Made by a program: the position numbers and the translations under genes. A stretch of DNA of 64,000 bases from Larsenimonas suaedae (GTDB taxonomy: Bacteria; Pseudomonadota; Gammaproteobacteria; Pseudomonadales; Halomonadaceae): positions 310,001 through 374,000 of the forward strand of contig NZ_JAMLJI010000004.1 in assembly GCF_023712105.1 (NCBI RefSeq). The letters run 5' to 3'. The notes beneath the pieces are model-generated. The model was not told the DNA's origin and did no database searches. It worked only from the letters and a program-made list of their open reading frames with translations. Below are positions 22,352 through 31,324 of this stretch, in pieces. The stretch's first letter is position 1, and each line of letters begins with the position of its first letter.

Positions 22352-24985
22352 TTACTCCTGATCGTACATGGATGAACGGCGGCGGGCGCCCTGATCGCGC
22401 TGGGCCTGCGCCAGTGCTCGCTGCACCTCCTGCGCGACGTATTGGGCGAGCTGGCGCTCGTCCATGCCTGGTAAGGCGGTTACGTTGATATCGCCCAAGG
22501 TGATGCTTTGATCGACGCGCTGCTGGCCACCACTGGCGCCAATCGGCGGCCGAGTATCGAACCGGATCGGCTCGGCGGGCGTGATGGCCGGCATGGCGGT
22601 GGCTGGTAACGTCATCGCCCCGATCGCGAGACCTGCACCGGCTTTTTGGGCGCGCTTGGCGATGTCGGCGATGCGTTGAGCGGGTTCATCGCGCTGGCGT
22701 TCGAGGCCGACGTTCAGGCCATCGACGGTGTGGCCACCAAGCGCTGCAAACACGCGGCTCGGGGAGTGGATGCCCATTTTGTCCTTGAACCAGCCGGTGA
22801 CCGAGCTGCCCATCTCCGAGACCTTATTCTTGAGCGCCCCGAACTTGTCACTGATGCCGCCGATCAGCCCATCGACGATGAAGCTGCCGAGGTCCTTGAA
22901 TTTGTCCGGAATCTCGAGGCCGAGCTTATCGAGCGCGGCGGTGATGCCCCGGTACAACAGCCCCACCGGGGACCAGTTGATCAGCAGCTTGCCGATGGCC
23001 CCGATGCCGCCATTGAAGGCGTCTTTCACCTGCTGCCATAGCCCGCCGAAAAACGCGGTGATCGGTTCCCAGTAGCGGTAGATCAGATACGCCGCGCCGG
23101 CGATGGCGGTCACGGCCAGCCCGATCGGGTTCAGCAAAAACAGCCGCCCCACGGTCATGAAGATCCGCCCGAGCCACAACAGCGCCTTGCCGAGCGCCGG
23201 CAGAATGCGGCTGGTGAACTGATAGAGTTTGCCGCCGACGCCGCCGGTTTTGAGGCCCAGCATGGCGAGGCCATAGCGCACGGTGACGATCGGCCCGAGG
23301 ATCGAGGCCATCATCAGGGTAAACGCGCCGCCGACCGCGACCAGCGCGGCGAGCCCGGCGGCTGTCTTGGCAAGGGTTCCGGCGAGCCTGGGGTTTTCCT
23401 TGATCCAGTCACCGACGCCTCGGGTGATGCCGGTGATCGATTGGATCAGCTCGCGCAGCGGGCCGTCGTTCGTGTCGGTGACCGAGATCCCGACTTCCTC
23501 CCACGCCGAGCGCAGGCTCTTCAGGTCGCCGCCGAGGTTGTCGGCCCGCACCCGGGCCATCTCGGCGTTCTCGCCGTAGGCGTTCGAAAGGTTATCGATC
23601 AGCGCATCGAGCTGGCCGGTACTCATCTGGCTGACCAGCTCGGCCATGCCGGAGCCGGCCTCGGCCCCGAACAGCTCCTGGAGTACGGCCTTACGGTCGA
23701 CGTTGCCCATGTCTGCCGTGGCGTCGTTGATGTCGCGCAGGATGTCGGGCATCGCCCGCATGTTGCCCTCGGCATCGGCGACCTTGAGCCCGAGATCCTC
23801 CATGACGGCAGAGGCGGCCGCGGTGGGCTTGGTCAGGCGATCCATCATGGCGCGCATTGTGGTGCCGGCCTGGCTGCCCTGAATGCCGATATTGCCTAAA
23901 AGCCCGGCCATGGCACCGGCCTGCTCGATCGTAAGGCCCAGATCCGAGCCGGCGCCTAGGTACTTCATGGTCTCGCCGAGCATTTCGAGGTCGACGTTGG
24001 CGCGGCTGGCCGTGCCGGAGAGCACGTCGGCCACACGGGTCATACCGCCGGCCTGTTCGAGGTCGATCTTGAAGCCGCCGGCGATGTTGGAGGCGATGTC
24101 GGCGGTGCGGCCAAGCTCGGTGTTGTTGGCCAGAGACAGGTCGAGCACGTCTTTCATCGAGGCCTTGATGGCCTCGGCGCTCATGCCGGCGCGCAGCAGA
24201 AATTCCTGGCCGGCGCCGACCTCATTGGCGCTGAAGGCGGTCGAGCCGCCGAGATCGCGGGACTGCTGCTTGAGCGCCTGGAAGCGGGCGTCGTCCGCCG
24301 AGAACCGGCCCACCGCCTGCACCGCGCTCATCTGCTCGCCCCAGGCGATGCCGGGCGTCAGCATCTGCGCGCCGGCGTAGAGTGCGCCCCCACCGGTGGC
24401 GAGGCCAGTGACGCCGGCACTGCGCATGGCGTTGGCGCGCCCGAGGCCGCGCTGGTACTGATCCGCTGCCGCCTTGGCCTTGCGCTGGGCGCTGGCCACG
24501 TCCCCCATGCGGCGCTTTTGTTCACTCAGTTCGCCGTTGGCTTGCTTGATCTGCTCGGTCAGCCGGCGCTCGCTGCCGGTGAGGTCGTCGGTGCTGACGC
24601 CGCCCTGTTTGAGCGTGGTGCGAAGCTCCCCGAGGCGTCGGCGCTGATCGCCAAGGGTGGAGTTCAACCGCTCGACTTCGTGCTGGACCTTGAGAAAGCG
24701 CTGCTGAAACTGCTTGGTGGGGGCGGCGGTGTGCTTGAGTTCGGTGCGAAGGTTTCGCATGCGCTCCTGCGCCCGTGCAAGCGCGTCGCTGTTATCGCGG
24801 GTGGCTTGCTTGAGCCCCCGAAACGAGGACAGGTCCTTTTGCTGGCGTTCGAGGCGGCGCAGCTGATCACGGCTGGCCTTGAGTGCCTCGGCGGTCTTGC
24901 CGCTGCCCTGGGCGATCTTCTTGAGCGGCCGGGTGGCCTTATCGACCGCGTCGAGAATGACTTGCAGCTTGAGATCGCGCGCCAT
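22352..24985 (-). CDS. T: Tail tape measure protein gpT
   Basis: 877 residues. The N-terminal ~200 form coiled-coil segments. The middle (about 220-480) is the TP901-type tape-measure core (SAVQAVGRFSADDARF; GIQGSQAGTTMRAMMDRL). Hydrophobic stretches lie around 520-640, and the C-terminal half has the repeat KNKVSEMGSSVTGWFKDKMGIHSPSRVF. The protein sets tail length and enters the host during DNA delivery. It follows E/E' as in P2. The 5' end overlaps the E' extension by 47 bases. Confidence 0.93.
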   Translation of the reverse strand: MARDLKLQVILDAVDKATRPLKKIAQGSGKTAEALKASRDQLRRLERQQKDLSSFRGLKQATRDNSDALARAQERMRNLRTELKHTAAPTKQFQQRFLKVQHEVERLNSTLGDQRRRLGELRTTLKQGGVSTDDLTGSERRLTEQIKQANGELSEQKRRMGDVASAQRKAKAAADQYQRGLGRANAMRSAGVTGLATGGGALYAGAQMLTPGIAWGEQMSAVQAVGRFSADDARFQALKQQSRDLGGSTAFSANEVGAGQEFLLRAGMSAEAIKASMKDVLDLSLANNTELGRTADIASNIAGGFKIDLEQAGGMTRVADVLSGTASRANVDLEMLGETMKYLGAGSDLGLTIEQAGAMAGLLGNIGIQGSQAGTTMRAMMDRLTKPTAAASAVMEDLGLKVADAEGNMRAMPDILRDINDATADMGNVDRKAVLQELFGAEAGSGMAELVSQMSTGQLDALIDNLSNAYGENAEMARVRADNLGGDLKSLRSAWEEVGISVTDTNDGPLRELIQSITGITRGVGDWIKENPRLAGTLAKTAAGLAALVAVGGAFTLMMASILGPIVTVRYGLAMLGLKTGGVGGKLYQFTSRILPALGKALLWLGRIFMTVGRLFLLNPIGLAVTAIAGAAYLIYRYWEPITAFFGGLWQQVKDAFNGGIGAIGKLLINWSPVGLLYRGITAALDKLGLEIPDKFKDLGSFIVDGLIGGISDKFGALKNKVSEMGSSVTGWFKDKMGIHSPSRVFAALGGHTVDGLNVGLERQRDEPAQRIADIAKRAQKAGAGLAIGAMTLPATAMPAITPAEPIRFDTRPPIGASGGQQRVDQSITLGDINVTALPGMDERQLAQYVAQEVQRALAQAQRDQGARRRSSMYDQE

Positions 24986-25438
24986 GGGCGTCCTCGGGGT
25001 TGGAGCGGGTTCGGGCGCGCTCGCGCCAGTCCATCAGTTCGCGCAGGGTTAACGCCGCGCAGTCGGTGGGCGTCCAGTGGAATACGATGGCCAGATCGGC
25101 CATCGCGTCTTCTACCGTGGCAGGCAGGCTTATGCGGCCTCGCCCTTGGCCCGCTTCGTCAGCAAAAAACCGGCGATCTCGCCGCCACACTGGACCAGAT
25201 CGGCCGGGTCCATGTGGCGCACTTCGTGCTCGGTGAGGGACGGGTTCGACAGGCGGGGAATCAGCTTGATCAGCGCATCTGTTTGCAGCTGCAACACGTC
25301 CGAGAGGTTCACGCCGCGAAGTTCGCCGGCGGTGGGCTTTCGAAGCGTCACGGTGTCGATGGTCTGCTCGCCGCGCGTGATCGGGCTGTCGAGTTCGATG
25401 GCGTCGCTGATTACCTGGGCGGTGTGTGCTTTGGTCAT
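24939..25438 (-). CDS. E: Tail assembly chaperones gpE and E+E' (programmed -1 frameshift)
   Basis: Gene E reads from 25438 to 25130 (102 residues, ending RAKGEAA). Inside it the heptamer TTTTTTG on the minus strand (25163-25169) would allow a -1 shift, giving the fusion E+E' that continues in the other frame (FFADEAGQGRGRISLP...) to a stop at 24939. P2 and its relatives use a T6G slippery sequence at this same place to make E and E+E', the counterpart of lambda G and GT. They chaperone the tape measure before tail assembly. Confidence 0.88.
25163..25169 (-). promoter_or_regulatory. T6G slippery site for -1 ribosomal frameshifting
   Basis: TTTTTTG read on the minus strand in codons GGT TTT TTG of gene E. 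Slipping back one base joins E to the E' frame, which stays open to 24939. This is the conserved frameshift signal known for P2-type E genes. Confidence 0.85.
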
Positions 25439-25474
25439 GATGGGTCTCTTTTACGGTAAAGGATGGTTGGCTGA

Positions 25475-25987
25475 TCAAACGCCGAGGGCGGTGCGGCGCT
25501 GGGCGAGGCGGTCCTCGCCGTTGACCTTGAACACGTAGTTGGGCAGGTCGATCTCGATCTTGGTGGCGCCGTCGATCGTCAGCTTGTAGTAGCTGAGGGT
25601 CGAGGTGATCTGGTGCTCGGTGTTCTCGCCCGATTGGGCATCGCCGAGATCGATCTCGGTGTGTCGCCCGCGCATGACGACTTCAACCGCGACCACCTCA
25701 TCAGCGTCGTCACGCTCGAAGCTGCCGGTCATGCGCAGCAGTTCGGCGTCGAGCCGGCTCGAGCCGAAGTTGTCGAAGATCGATTCGATCAGGCCGCCGA
25801 CGGTCCACTGACAGGTGAGCGTGCCGTCCATGCCCATGTCGATGCCGACTGCGCCATCCATGCCGCCGCCGCGCCACTCCTCGATCTTGCGCGAGAGCGT
25901 GGGCAGGGTGACGGACTGGATCTGGCCCTGGTAGCTGTCGCCGTTGCCGAACAGGTTCAGGCCTTTGAGTTTCTTGGGAAGTGCCAT
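25475..25987 (-). CDS. FII: Major tail tube protein gpFII
   Basis: 170 residues of the P2 FII family, beginning MALPKKLKGLNLFGNGDSYQG and containing GGGMDGAVGIDMGMDGTLTC, typical of contractile-tail tube subunits. It polymerises as the inner tube. It lies 14 bases after the sheath gene FI in the same operon. Confidence 0.93.
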   Translation of the reverse strand: MALPKKLKGLNLFGNGDSYQGQIQSVTLPTLSRKIEEWRGGGMDGAVGIDMGMDGTLTCQWTVGGLIESIFDNFGSSRLDAELLRMTGSFERDDADEVVAVEVVMRGRHTEIDLGDAQSGENTEHQITSTLSYYKLTIDGATKIEIDLPNYVFKVNGEDRLAQRRTALGV

Positions 25988-26001
25988 GGGTCAGTGTCTC
26001 C

Positions 26002-27183
26002 TTAACCGGCGTTGACGCGGTCGGCGAAGTCGGCCAGATAGGTGTCGGTGATGCGCTGCTGAAAGCCGAGATCCTCAAGCGGCGGCACCGGGGTGTAGTC
26101 GTAATCGATGCGGAGCTTGCCGCCCTTGAGCGATTCGGCGGTGTTCAGTTCCTCATTCAGCCAGGCGGTGCCGTCGACAATCAGGCCGAGGCCCTTGAGT
26201 TCGGCGAACTTGGCGTTGATGCCTTCGATGATGTCGCGGGCAAGGCTTGCGTGCAGCGGCTTGTCGACCGCCCACAAATGGGCCTCGGCGATGGTGTCGG
26301 CGAGGATCTGCGCGGTGCGGGTGTAGTTCTCGAACGCGAACAGCGAGGTCGGCCCGGCGCAGGTGCGTGAGCCCCAGAACCGGAAACCGTCGCGCTGAAT
26401 CAGGGTGGTGACGTCGGCGGCGTTCAAGAGGCCGGCGTCGGTGTTGGGATTTTGCAGGGACCAGAACACATCGGCGCTGATGCCGGTCACGCCGTTGACG
26501 GCGACGTTCGAGAGCGTCTTGTGCCAGCCGGTCTCGCTGTCGATCTTGGCGCGCAGGCCAAGGGCACAGGCCACCGCGCTCAGGGGCACGGTCGCGGCGG
26601 CGGTGGTATCGAACGCCTCGAACTCGGGCCAGATCACCATCAGCTCACGGGCGCCGAACTGGTCGCGGTAGGCGGTCACATCGCTGATCGTGGTGCAGTC
26701 GTGGGCGTAGCTGTAGACGAACGCGCGCAGGTCCTGCGCGATGCTGACCAGCGCGGTGGCCACGGCCTGCGTATCGAGCCCCGGCGCGCCAAGGATGCGC
26801 GGCGTCACGCCCAACCGGCTGTTGGCCGACAGCAGCGCCTGGGCCCCGGTGCGGCGGCCGTTCTCATCGACGGTGCCGACGACGTTGGCAGTGGTCTCGT
26901 CAGCGTCGGCGCCTTCGGCCACGCGCACCACGACGATGATGGGCTTGGTCTGCGCCTCGATGGCGGTCAGCGTCTTGCGCAGCGTGCCCTGGGTGCCGGC
27001 CTTCCCGATCGCGCTCGAGACGTTGGTGATGAGTGTGGCGCGGTTGAGCGGGAAGGCGTCTGCGTCAGCGTCCGGGCCGGTGCAGACCACGCCGATGACG
27101 GCGGTCGAGACCGTGCGGATCACGCGGGTGCCGTCGCTCACTTCGACGACGCGCACGCCGTGGTGGTATTGATCGAGTGCCAT
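26002..27183 (-). CDS. FI: Tail sheath protein gpFI
   Basis: 393 residues of the contractile sheath family, with N-terminal YHHGVRVVEVSDGTRVIRTVSTAVIG and C-terminal VNAG. This sheath contracts around the tube at infection. It is the first gene of the F operon (FI-FII-E-T-U-D), with a candidate Ogr site about 70 bases upstream at 27255. Confidence 0.94.
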   Translation of the reverse strand: MALDQYHHGVRVVEVSDGTRVIRTVSTAVIGVVCTGPDADADAFPLNRATLITNVSSAIGKAGTQGTLRKTLTAIEAQTKPIIVVVRVAEGADADETTANVVGTVDENGRRTGAQALLSANSRLGVTPRILGAPGLDTQAVATALVSIAQDLRAFVYSYAHDCTTISDVTAYRDQFGARELMVIWPEFEAFDTTAAATVPLSAVACALGLRAKIDSETGWHKTLSNVAVNGVTGISADVFWSLQNPNTDAGLLNAADVTTLIQRDGFRFWGSRTCAGPTSLFAFENYTRTAQILADTIAEAHLWAVDKPLHASLARDIIEGINAKFAELKGLGLIVDGTAWLNEELNTAESLKGGKLRIDYDYTPVPPLEDLGFQQRITDTYLADFADRVNAG

Positions 27184-27254
27184 GGGCTGTCCTGATCGTG
27201 AAAAAGGTCAGGCTCATGGTGTGGCGCGGGGTTCAGATTGGCGAGCGGCGGGCG

Positions 27255-27275
27255 TTGTAAAGGGTGACATTACAA
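27255..27275. promoter_or_regulatory. Candidate Ogr activator site upstream of FI
   Basis: TTGTA-N11-TACAA, a perfect inverted repeat, preceded by GGGC within the shared block GGGCGTTGTAAAG. The same block occurs at 31938 and 37540. It lies about 72-92 bases upstream of the FI start, the distance expected for an Ogr site centred near -55 of the P2 late F promoter. P2 sites are TGT-N12-ACA; here the spacing is one base longer. Confidence 0.7.
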
Positions 27276-27326
27276 AACCGCACGCTATATTAGTTGGAGT
27301 GTTAATAGCTGATTAAGGTAAGTTGT

Positions 27327-27908
27327 ATGATCGAGGTCAAAAGACTCTGGCCTATTTATATATCAGGCGTCGTTAGTAATATCTTTGATAAGAAACCACT
27401 ATTTCCTGGGGAGGGGCTCGCAAATTATACGGGATATATAAAAACCAATTATCTTAAGGGTTATGCTAAAGTCGTGGGTATATACTCAAACGATCTTGAG
27501 CATCCCCTCTCAATGGCAGTTGTTCATGATTATTATGACCGTACTTTTTGCAGAATTCGCTTGCTCTATACTCCCCCAATGTATAGAGGTAAGGGTTATG
27601 CAGCCAATCTAATAAAAGAAATATCCGAAAACCAAAAAGCTACAGTTGTGATTTCAGATAAAGGGCTTAAAGATTTCTATGTTAGGTCCGGCTTTGATAA
27701 GTGGTTTTCTTCAAATGACAATAGCGGCGACTTAATAGGTGCTTACAATAATTTCAAATTAAAAAGAATTAGTGGTTTGCCTAGTTACCCTATGTTTAAT
27801 TCCTCACTAATTATTGATGGCATCAAAAGTGATTTTCGTCAATATATTGCCATGAAAGACAATTACGAAAAATCGATTAAAAAATTCAATTCTTTTTATG
27901 GAATCTAA
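27327..27908 (+). CDS. GNAT-like acetyltransferase moron
   Basis: 193 residues, AT-rich, read against the tail genes between FI and G. The centre has a GNAT motif A: a strand RIRLLYTPPMYRGKGYAANLIKEI, where RGKGYA would bind the acetyl-CoA pyrophosphate, then VVISDKGLKDFYVRSGFDK as motif B. The ATG has AAGG eight bases upstream. Such insertions with their own promoter are typical morons expressed in the lysogen. The substrate is unknown; host or phage protein modification, or an anti-host role, are possible. Confidence 0.72.
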   Translation: MIEVKRLWPIYISGVVSNIFDKKPLFPGEGLANYTGYIKTNYLKGYAKVVGIYSNDLEHPLSMAVVHDYYDRTFCRIRLLYTPPMYRGKGYAANLIKEISENQKATVVISDKGLKDFYVRSGFDKWFSSNDNSGDLIGAYNNFKLKRISGLPSYPMFNSSLIIDGIKSDFRQYIAMKDNYEKSIKKFNSFYGI

Positions 27909-27945
27909 GATCTCAGCAAACCGGGGCTTCCAGGCTGGTTGAGAT

Positions 27946-28521
27946 TCAGGCGCCAGTGAGTGTTGCCAGTGCTTCGAATTGATCGATACATGGCCGCGCC
28001 ACTTCCATGAAATCGTCATCATCACTGGCGTAGCGGATTGCGGCTTTACCGGCCAGCCGGGTGCGGCGCACGGCCTGTAGTAATTCCTCGGCACGTGCGG
28101 CGGCCTCGGCGATCTGCTCGGCGGCCTTATTCGGCGTGATGCCCTGAGCGTCGGCCCAGTCCTGTATCGCGAGCGGCACCGGGGCATCGTCACTGTCTCG
28201 CGCTCGCCACTGCTCGAGCGCGGCCTGCACCAGCCGGTATTCGGCGTCGAGATACTGCCCGATGGAGCGGTCGGCTGCGCGGGCCTTGTCTGCGGCCGCG
28301 TCGATGGCATCCAGTGCCGCCTGGCGTCGGTCGGCTACGGCTTGCGCCTTCAATACCGGCACGCCGTTTTCGATGCTCAGCGTCTTGCCGTCGGCTAACC
28401 CGTCTCGCAGGGTGCGGTACGTGTTGCCGTCGAGGGCAATGGCGTCGTCCGGCAGTTTGTTCATGGCCGGATGGTAAAAGGCGTTTTCCGTTGCGCTGTA
28501 GTACATCTGCATGATTACCAT
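27946..28521 (-). CDS. G: Tail fibre assembly protein gpG
   Basis: 191 residues. The N-terminal YYSATENAFYHPAMNKLPDDAI is typical of Tfa/gpG chaperones, which help fibre protein fold and can remain at its tip. A long charged helix spans about 60-140. The start overlaps the end of the fibre gene H; the internal Met at 28512 is another possible start. Confidence 0.85.
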   Translation of the reverse strand: MVIMQMYYSATENAFYHPAMNKLPDDAIALDGNTYRTLRDGLADGKTLSIENGVPVLKAQAVADRRQAALDAIDAAADKARAADRSIGQYLDAEYRLVQAALEQWRARDSDDAPVPLAIQDWADAQGITPNKAAEQIAEAAARAEELLQAVRRTRLAGKAAIRYASDDDDFMEVARPCIDQFEALATLTGA

Positions 28522-29450
28522 CCCACCGCGATCCAGCGGATCGCTCTCGAGTTATTCACTTTGGCCCCGTTCGGGGTGAGCCCGTAAAAGACGTGCGCGC
28601 CTTGCACGCCTTCCTCATCCGCGCCGAGGCCCGCGACCGCGAACACATCGCGCGGAAATGCGGTCGGCCAACTGATGCTTTTGACCGCCTGGGTGTTGAT
28701 GTAGCCCCACTGAAGCACCAGCCCGCCCAGCCAGGTCGGGAAGCCGATGAACCCATCCCGACCGGGAGTAAACACGAACCCGTAACGCAGTTTCTGCGCG
28801 GTGACGGCTTTCTCGCCGACGCCGTCGTTGACGTCATCCTGTGTGGCCACATCGATTCTGGAGGCACTGCCGAGTGCGGCGAGCACGCCTTGCACGGTGG
28901 TCACGGTTTGGCCGAACACCGACAGCACCTTATCGAGCGCGATCTGGCTGGCTGTATGTGCCGCCGTGGCATCGACGTGTCTGTCGACACGATCATCGAC
29001 GTACTGGCGCGAGGCCATGACCACGCTGGGGTCGATCTTGAGCGTCACCGCACTGGTGTCGGTGACTTCCATCACGAAGCGGATGGTCTGGGTTCGGGCG
29101 CTGCCTTCGCTCAGTTGCGGCTTGTAGGTCTCGGGGTAGTTGCCGTAGGCAATCAGGTTGCCGTCGGTGTCATAAAGGCCGACCTCGCGGATCGTCCAGC
29201 CGCCTACATCCGGCGGCAGTACCTGCTCGACCACGGTCCAGTTCGGGTTATCGGGGTCGGTGGTGGTCTGATTGATCGGGCCGCGCCGAACTTCGTTGAC
29301 CAGGCGCGTGACCGAGGCGTCGGGCGACGGTAGCGTGCCGCCCCCGTCACCGATGGCAAGCTCGGCAATGGTCAGCGGCTCACCGTAGGCGATGGCGTTG
29401 GCCAGCAGCCCCTGACCGGTGGTCGTCAGCAGTGTGAAAAACTGGCTCAT
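28515..29450 (-). CDS. H: Tail fibre protein gpH
   Basis: 311 residues. The N-terminal ~160 are the conserved P2 fibre base (MSQFFTLLTTTGQGLLANAI, GGWTIREVGLYDTDGNLIAYGNYPE). The C-terminal part, ending in GYINTQAVKSISWPTAFPRDVFAV, is a variable receptor-binding tip. It is short compared with P2 H (about 670), so the fibre should be short. It determines host range. Confidence 0.9.
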   Translation of the reverse strand: MSQFFTLLTTTGQGLLANAIAYGEPLTIAELAIGDGGGTLPSPDASVTRLVNEVRRGPINQTTTDPDNPNWTVVEQVLPPDVGGWTIREVGLYDTDGNLIAYGNYPETYKPQLSEGSARTQTIRFVMEVTDTSAVTLKIDPSVVMASRQYVDDRVDRHVDATAAHTASQIALDKVLSVFGQTVTTVQGVLAALGSASRIDVATQDDVNDGVGEKAVTAQKLRYGFVFTPGRDGFIGFPTWLGGLVLQWGYINTQAVKSISWPTAFPRDVFAVAGLGADEEGVQGAHVFYGLTPNGAKVNNSRAIRWIAVGW

Positions 29451-30073
29451 GGCGTCTCACTCATGGGGTAGATCGTGGTGGTGTCGAACGCTTCGAGCAG
29501 AGCCGCGTGATAGAGCGGCCCGCGCGAGACGATGAACTCGGGGGAATAGGGGTAGACGGTGGTGGTGTCGCCATCGTGCACGGCCGCGCCGACGTAGAGC
29601 GGCCCCCGCGTCTCGCCGAGCAGATCGAGGCCGGTGATGTGGCGGGTGAGCGGTTTGGCGTCACTGATCAGCCGGGTAAGCTCGGTGTACATGGCATCGG
29701 TAATGCCATGCTCGAGGACGCCAATACGCAGCGCGAACGTGCCCGGCTCGCCCTCGGGCGACTGCTGCCACCACTCCTCGACGTCGAGCAGGTAGCCGAG
29801 CGGCTCGACCACCCGGCGAAGCGCTGAGATCGTGCCCTTGTGCTGATGTACGTAGAACGCCGCGCGCACCACGCCGCGCTTGGCGGCCTCACTCCAGGCG
29901 GTGTCCCAGCGGTCGACCGAGAACGCCCACGCCAGGTACGGCAGCAGCCGTGCGGGGCAGGTGTCCGGGTTCCACAGCGTGCGCAGCGGTACCGGCGTCT
30001 GTTCGAGGTCGGCCAGCGCCTCAGCGGCCCGTAGCTCGAGCGTGGTGGCATTCGGGGGCAGTAGCTCACTCAT
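29447..30073 (-). CDS. I: Baseplate protein gpI
   Basis: 208 residues of the P2 gpI family (LPPNATTLELRAAEAL, then LRTLWNPDTCPARLLPYLAWAFSVDRWD). It is a baseplate wedge component. A duplicated C-terminal motif (RGPLYVGAAVHDGDTTTVYPYS; RGPLYHAALLEAFDTTTIYP) is visible. The gene overlaps H and J at both ends. Confidence 0.9.
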   Translation of the reverse strand: MSELLPPNATTLELRAAEALADLEQTPVPLRTLWNPDTCPARLLPYLAWAFSVDRWDTAWSEAAKRGVVRAAFYVHQHKGTISALRRVVEPLGYLLDVEEWWQQSPEGEPGTFALRIGVLEHGITDAMYTELTRLISDAKPLTRHITGLDLLGETRGPLYVGAAVHDGDTTTVYPYSPEFIVSRGPLYHAALLEAFDTTTIYPMSETP

Positions 30074-30977
30074 CCGTACCCCCTACGCTCACCGTCACTG
30101 AGGTACAGTGCGATGCCTGGGTATCGTCCAGCACCACATCGCTGACCGGAGACGTCAGCTCGACCCGCTGCACACCCTCGACGTGGAGCGCGGCATAGAT
30201 GGCCGAGAGACGAATGTCGCGGCCGAGCCGGCGCTGCTCGGTGATGTAGGTCTGGGCCTTGGCCCGCGCCGCTGAAAGAATCGGTTCTTGCTCAGGTCCC
30301 GGGTAGAGATAGAGGGTGGCGTCGATCGCGTAGTCGACGATCTCGGCCGATTGCACGGTCAGGCGATCGCCCACCGGGCGTACGTCTTCGGCGGAAAGGG
30401 CGGCCTCGACGACGTCGAGCAGCGGCTGGGGCGCTTCCCCGGTGCCGGCCTGAGCCAGAATCGTGACCACTGCGACCGCCGGGCTCGGGCTGATCGCAGT
30501 GGCGTCCGCCACTCGACCGTCGGCAGAGAGTGCGTGAAAGACGTAGGCGCCGGTCGGTCCGGCCACGCTCAGGCCCTCGAACGCCCGCTGGGCACGCAGG
30601 CGCAGGGCGGTGTTGCTCTCATAGGTCGGCGGTACCGGCGGCACCGCGTCAGGATTGCCCGGGGTAATCGTCAGCCGGGTGACGTTGACGTTCGCCGCGA
30701 GCTGGTCGAGGTCCGTGTCGCCGGCAAAGGCCAACATGACGGCCCGGGCCGCCTCGTTGATGCGCTGACGCAGTACCACTTCCCGGTAGGCATTTTCCTC
30801 GAGCAGCTTGGTGATTGGTTCGGACTCGAGCGCAAGCCGGGCGGTGATGTCGGCGCGTTCGTCCTCCGGGTAAAGCGCGATCAGACGCGCCTTGCGCTCA
30901 TCAAGCAGGGTCTCGAAATCGAGGGTTTCGACTACGTCGGGCGCTGGCAGCTGGGAGAGATCGATGGGGCTGCTCAT
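30066..30977 (-). CDS. J: Baseplate protein gpJ
   Basis: 303 residues of the baseplate J family (DLSQLPAPDVVETLDFETLL, YREVVLRQRINEAARAVMLAFA). It forms the baseplate wedge with W and I. The gene overlaps both neighbours by a few bases in the V-W-J-I-H-G unit. Confidence 0.92.
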   Translation of the reverse strand: MSSPIDLSQLPAPDVVETLDFETLLDERKARLIALYPEDERADITARLALESEPITKLLEENAYREVVLRQRINEAARAVMLAFAGDTDLDQLAANVNVTRLTITPGNPDAVPPVPPTYESNTALRLRAQRAFEGLSVAGPTGAYVFHALSADGRVADATAISPSPAVAVVTILAQAGTGEAPQPLLDVVEAALSAEDVRPVGDRLTVQSAEIVDYAIDATLYLYPGPEQEPILSAARAKAQTYITEQRRLGRDIRLSAIYAALHVEGVQRVELTSPVSDVVLDDTQASHCTSVTVSVGGTDE

Positions 30978-31324
30978 GCGTCACCTCGCAAGGGCACCGT
31001 AAAATCGATGGCGTCACCAGTGTCGACGCGCTTGCCGGTAATGGTCAGCAGCAACCGGCCGGGACGGTCAGTGTCGACGGTGCGCTGCACCTGGGTGATG
31101 CGAAGGCGCGGTTCCCACTTCATCAACGCGACCACGGTCGCTGAATACGCCCGCAGCGCGGTGGCCCCGTTGAGCGGCTGGTCGATCAGATCGGGCAGCA
31201 GCGAGCCGTACTCACGGCGCATGACGCGTGAGCCGATCGGCGTGGTCAGGATGTCGGCCACGCTTTGGCGAATGTGCTCTACGCCTGAGAGCGCTGCCCC
31301 GGTGGTTCGGTTCATGCCGCTCAT
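30974..31324 (-). CDS. W: Baseplate protein gpW (gp25-like)
   Basis: 116 residues of the gp25/GPW lysozyme-like baseplate family (LSGVEHIRQSVADILTTPIGSRVMRREYGS). It connects the baseplate wedge to the tube/sheath start. Both ends overlap neighbours by 4 bases. Confidence 0.92.
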   Translation of the reverse strand: MSGMNRTTGAALSGVEHIRQSVADILTTPIGSRVMRREYGSLLPDLIDQPLNGATALRAYSATVVALMKWEPRLRITQVQRTVDTDRPGRLLLTITGKRVDTGDAIDFTVPLRGDA

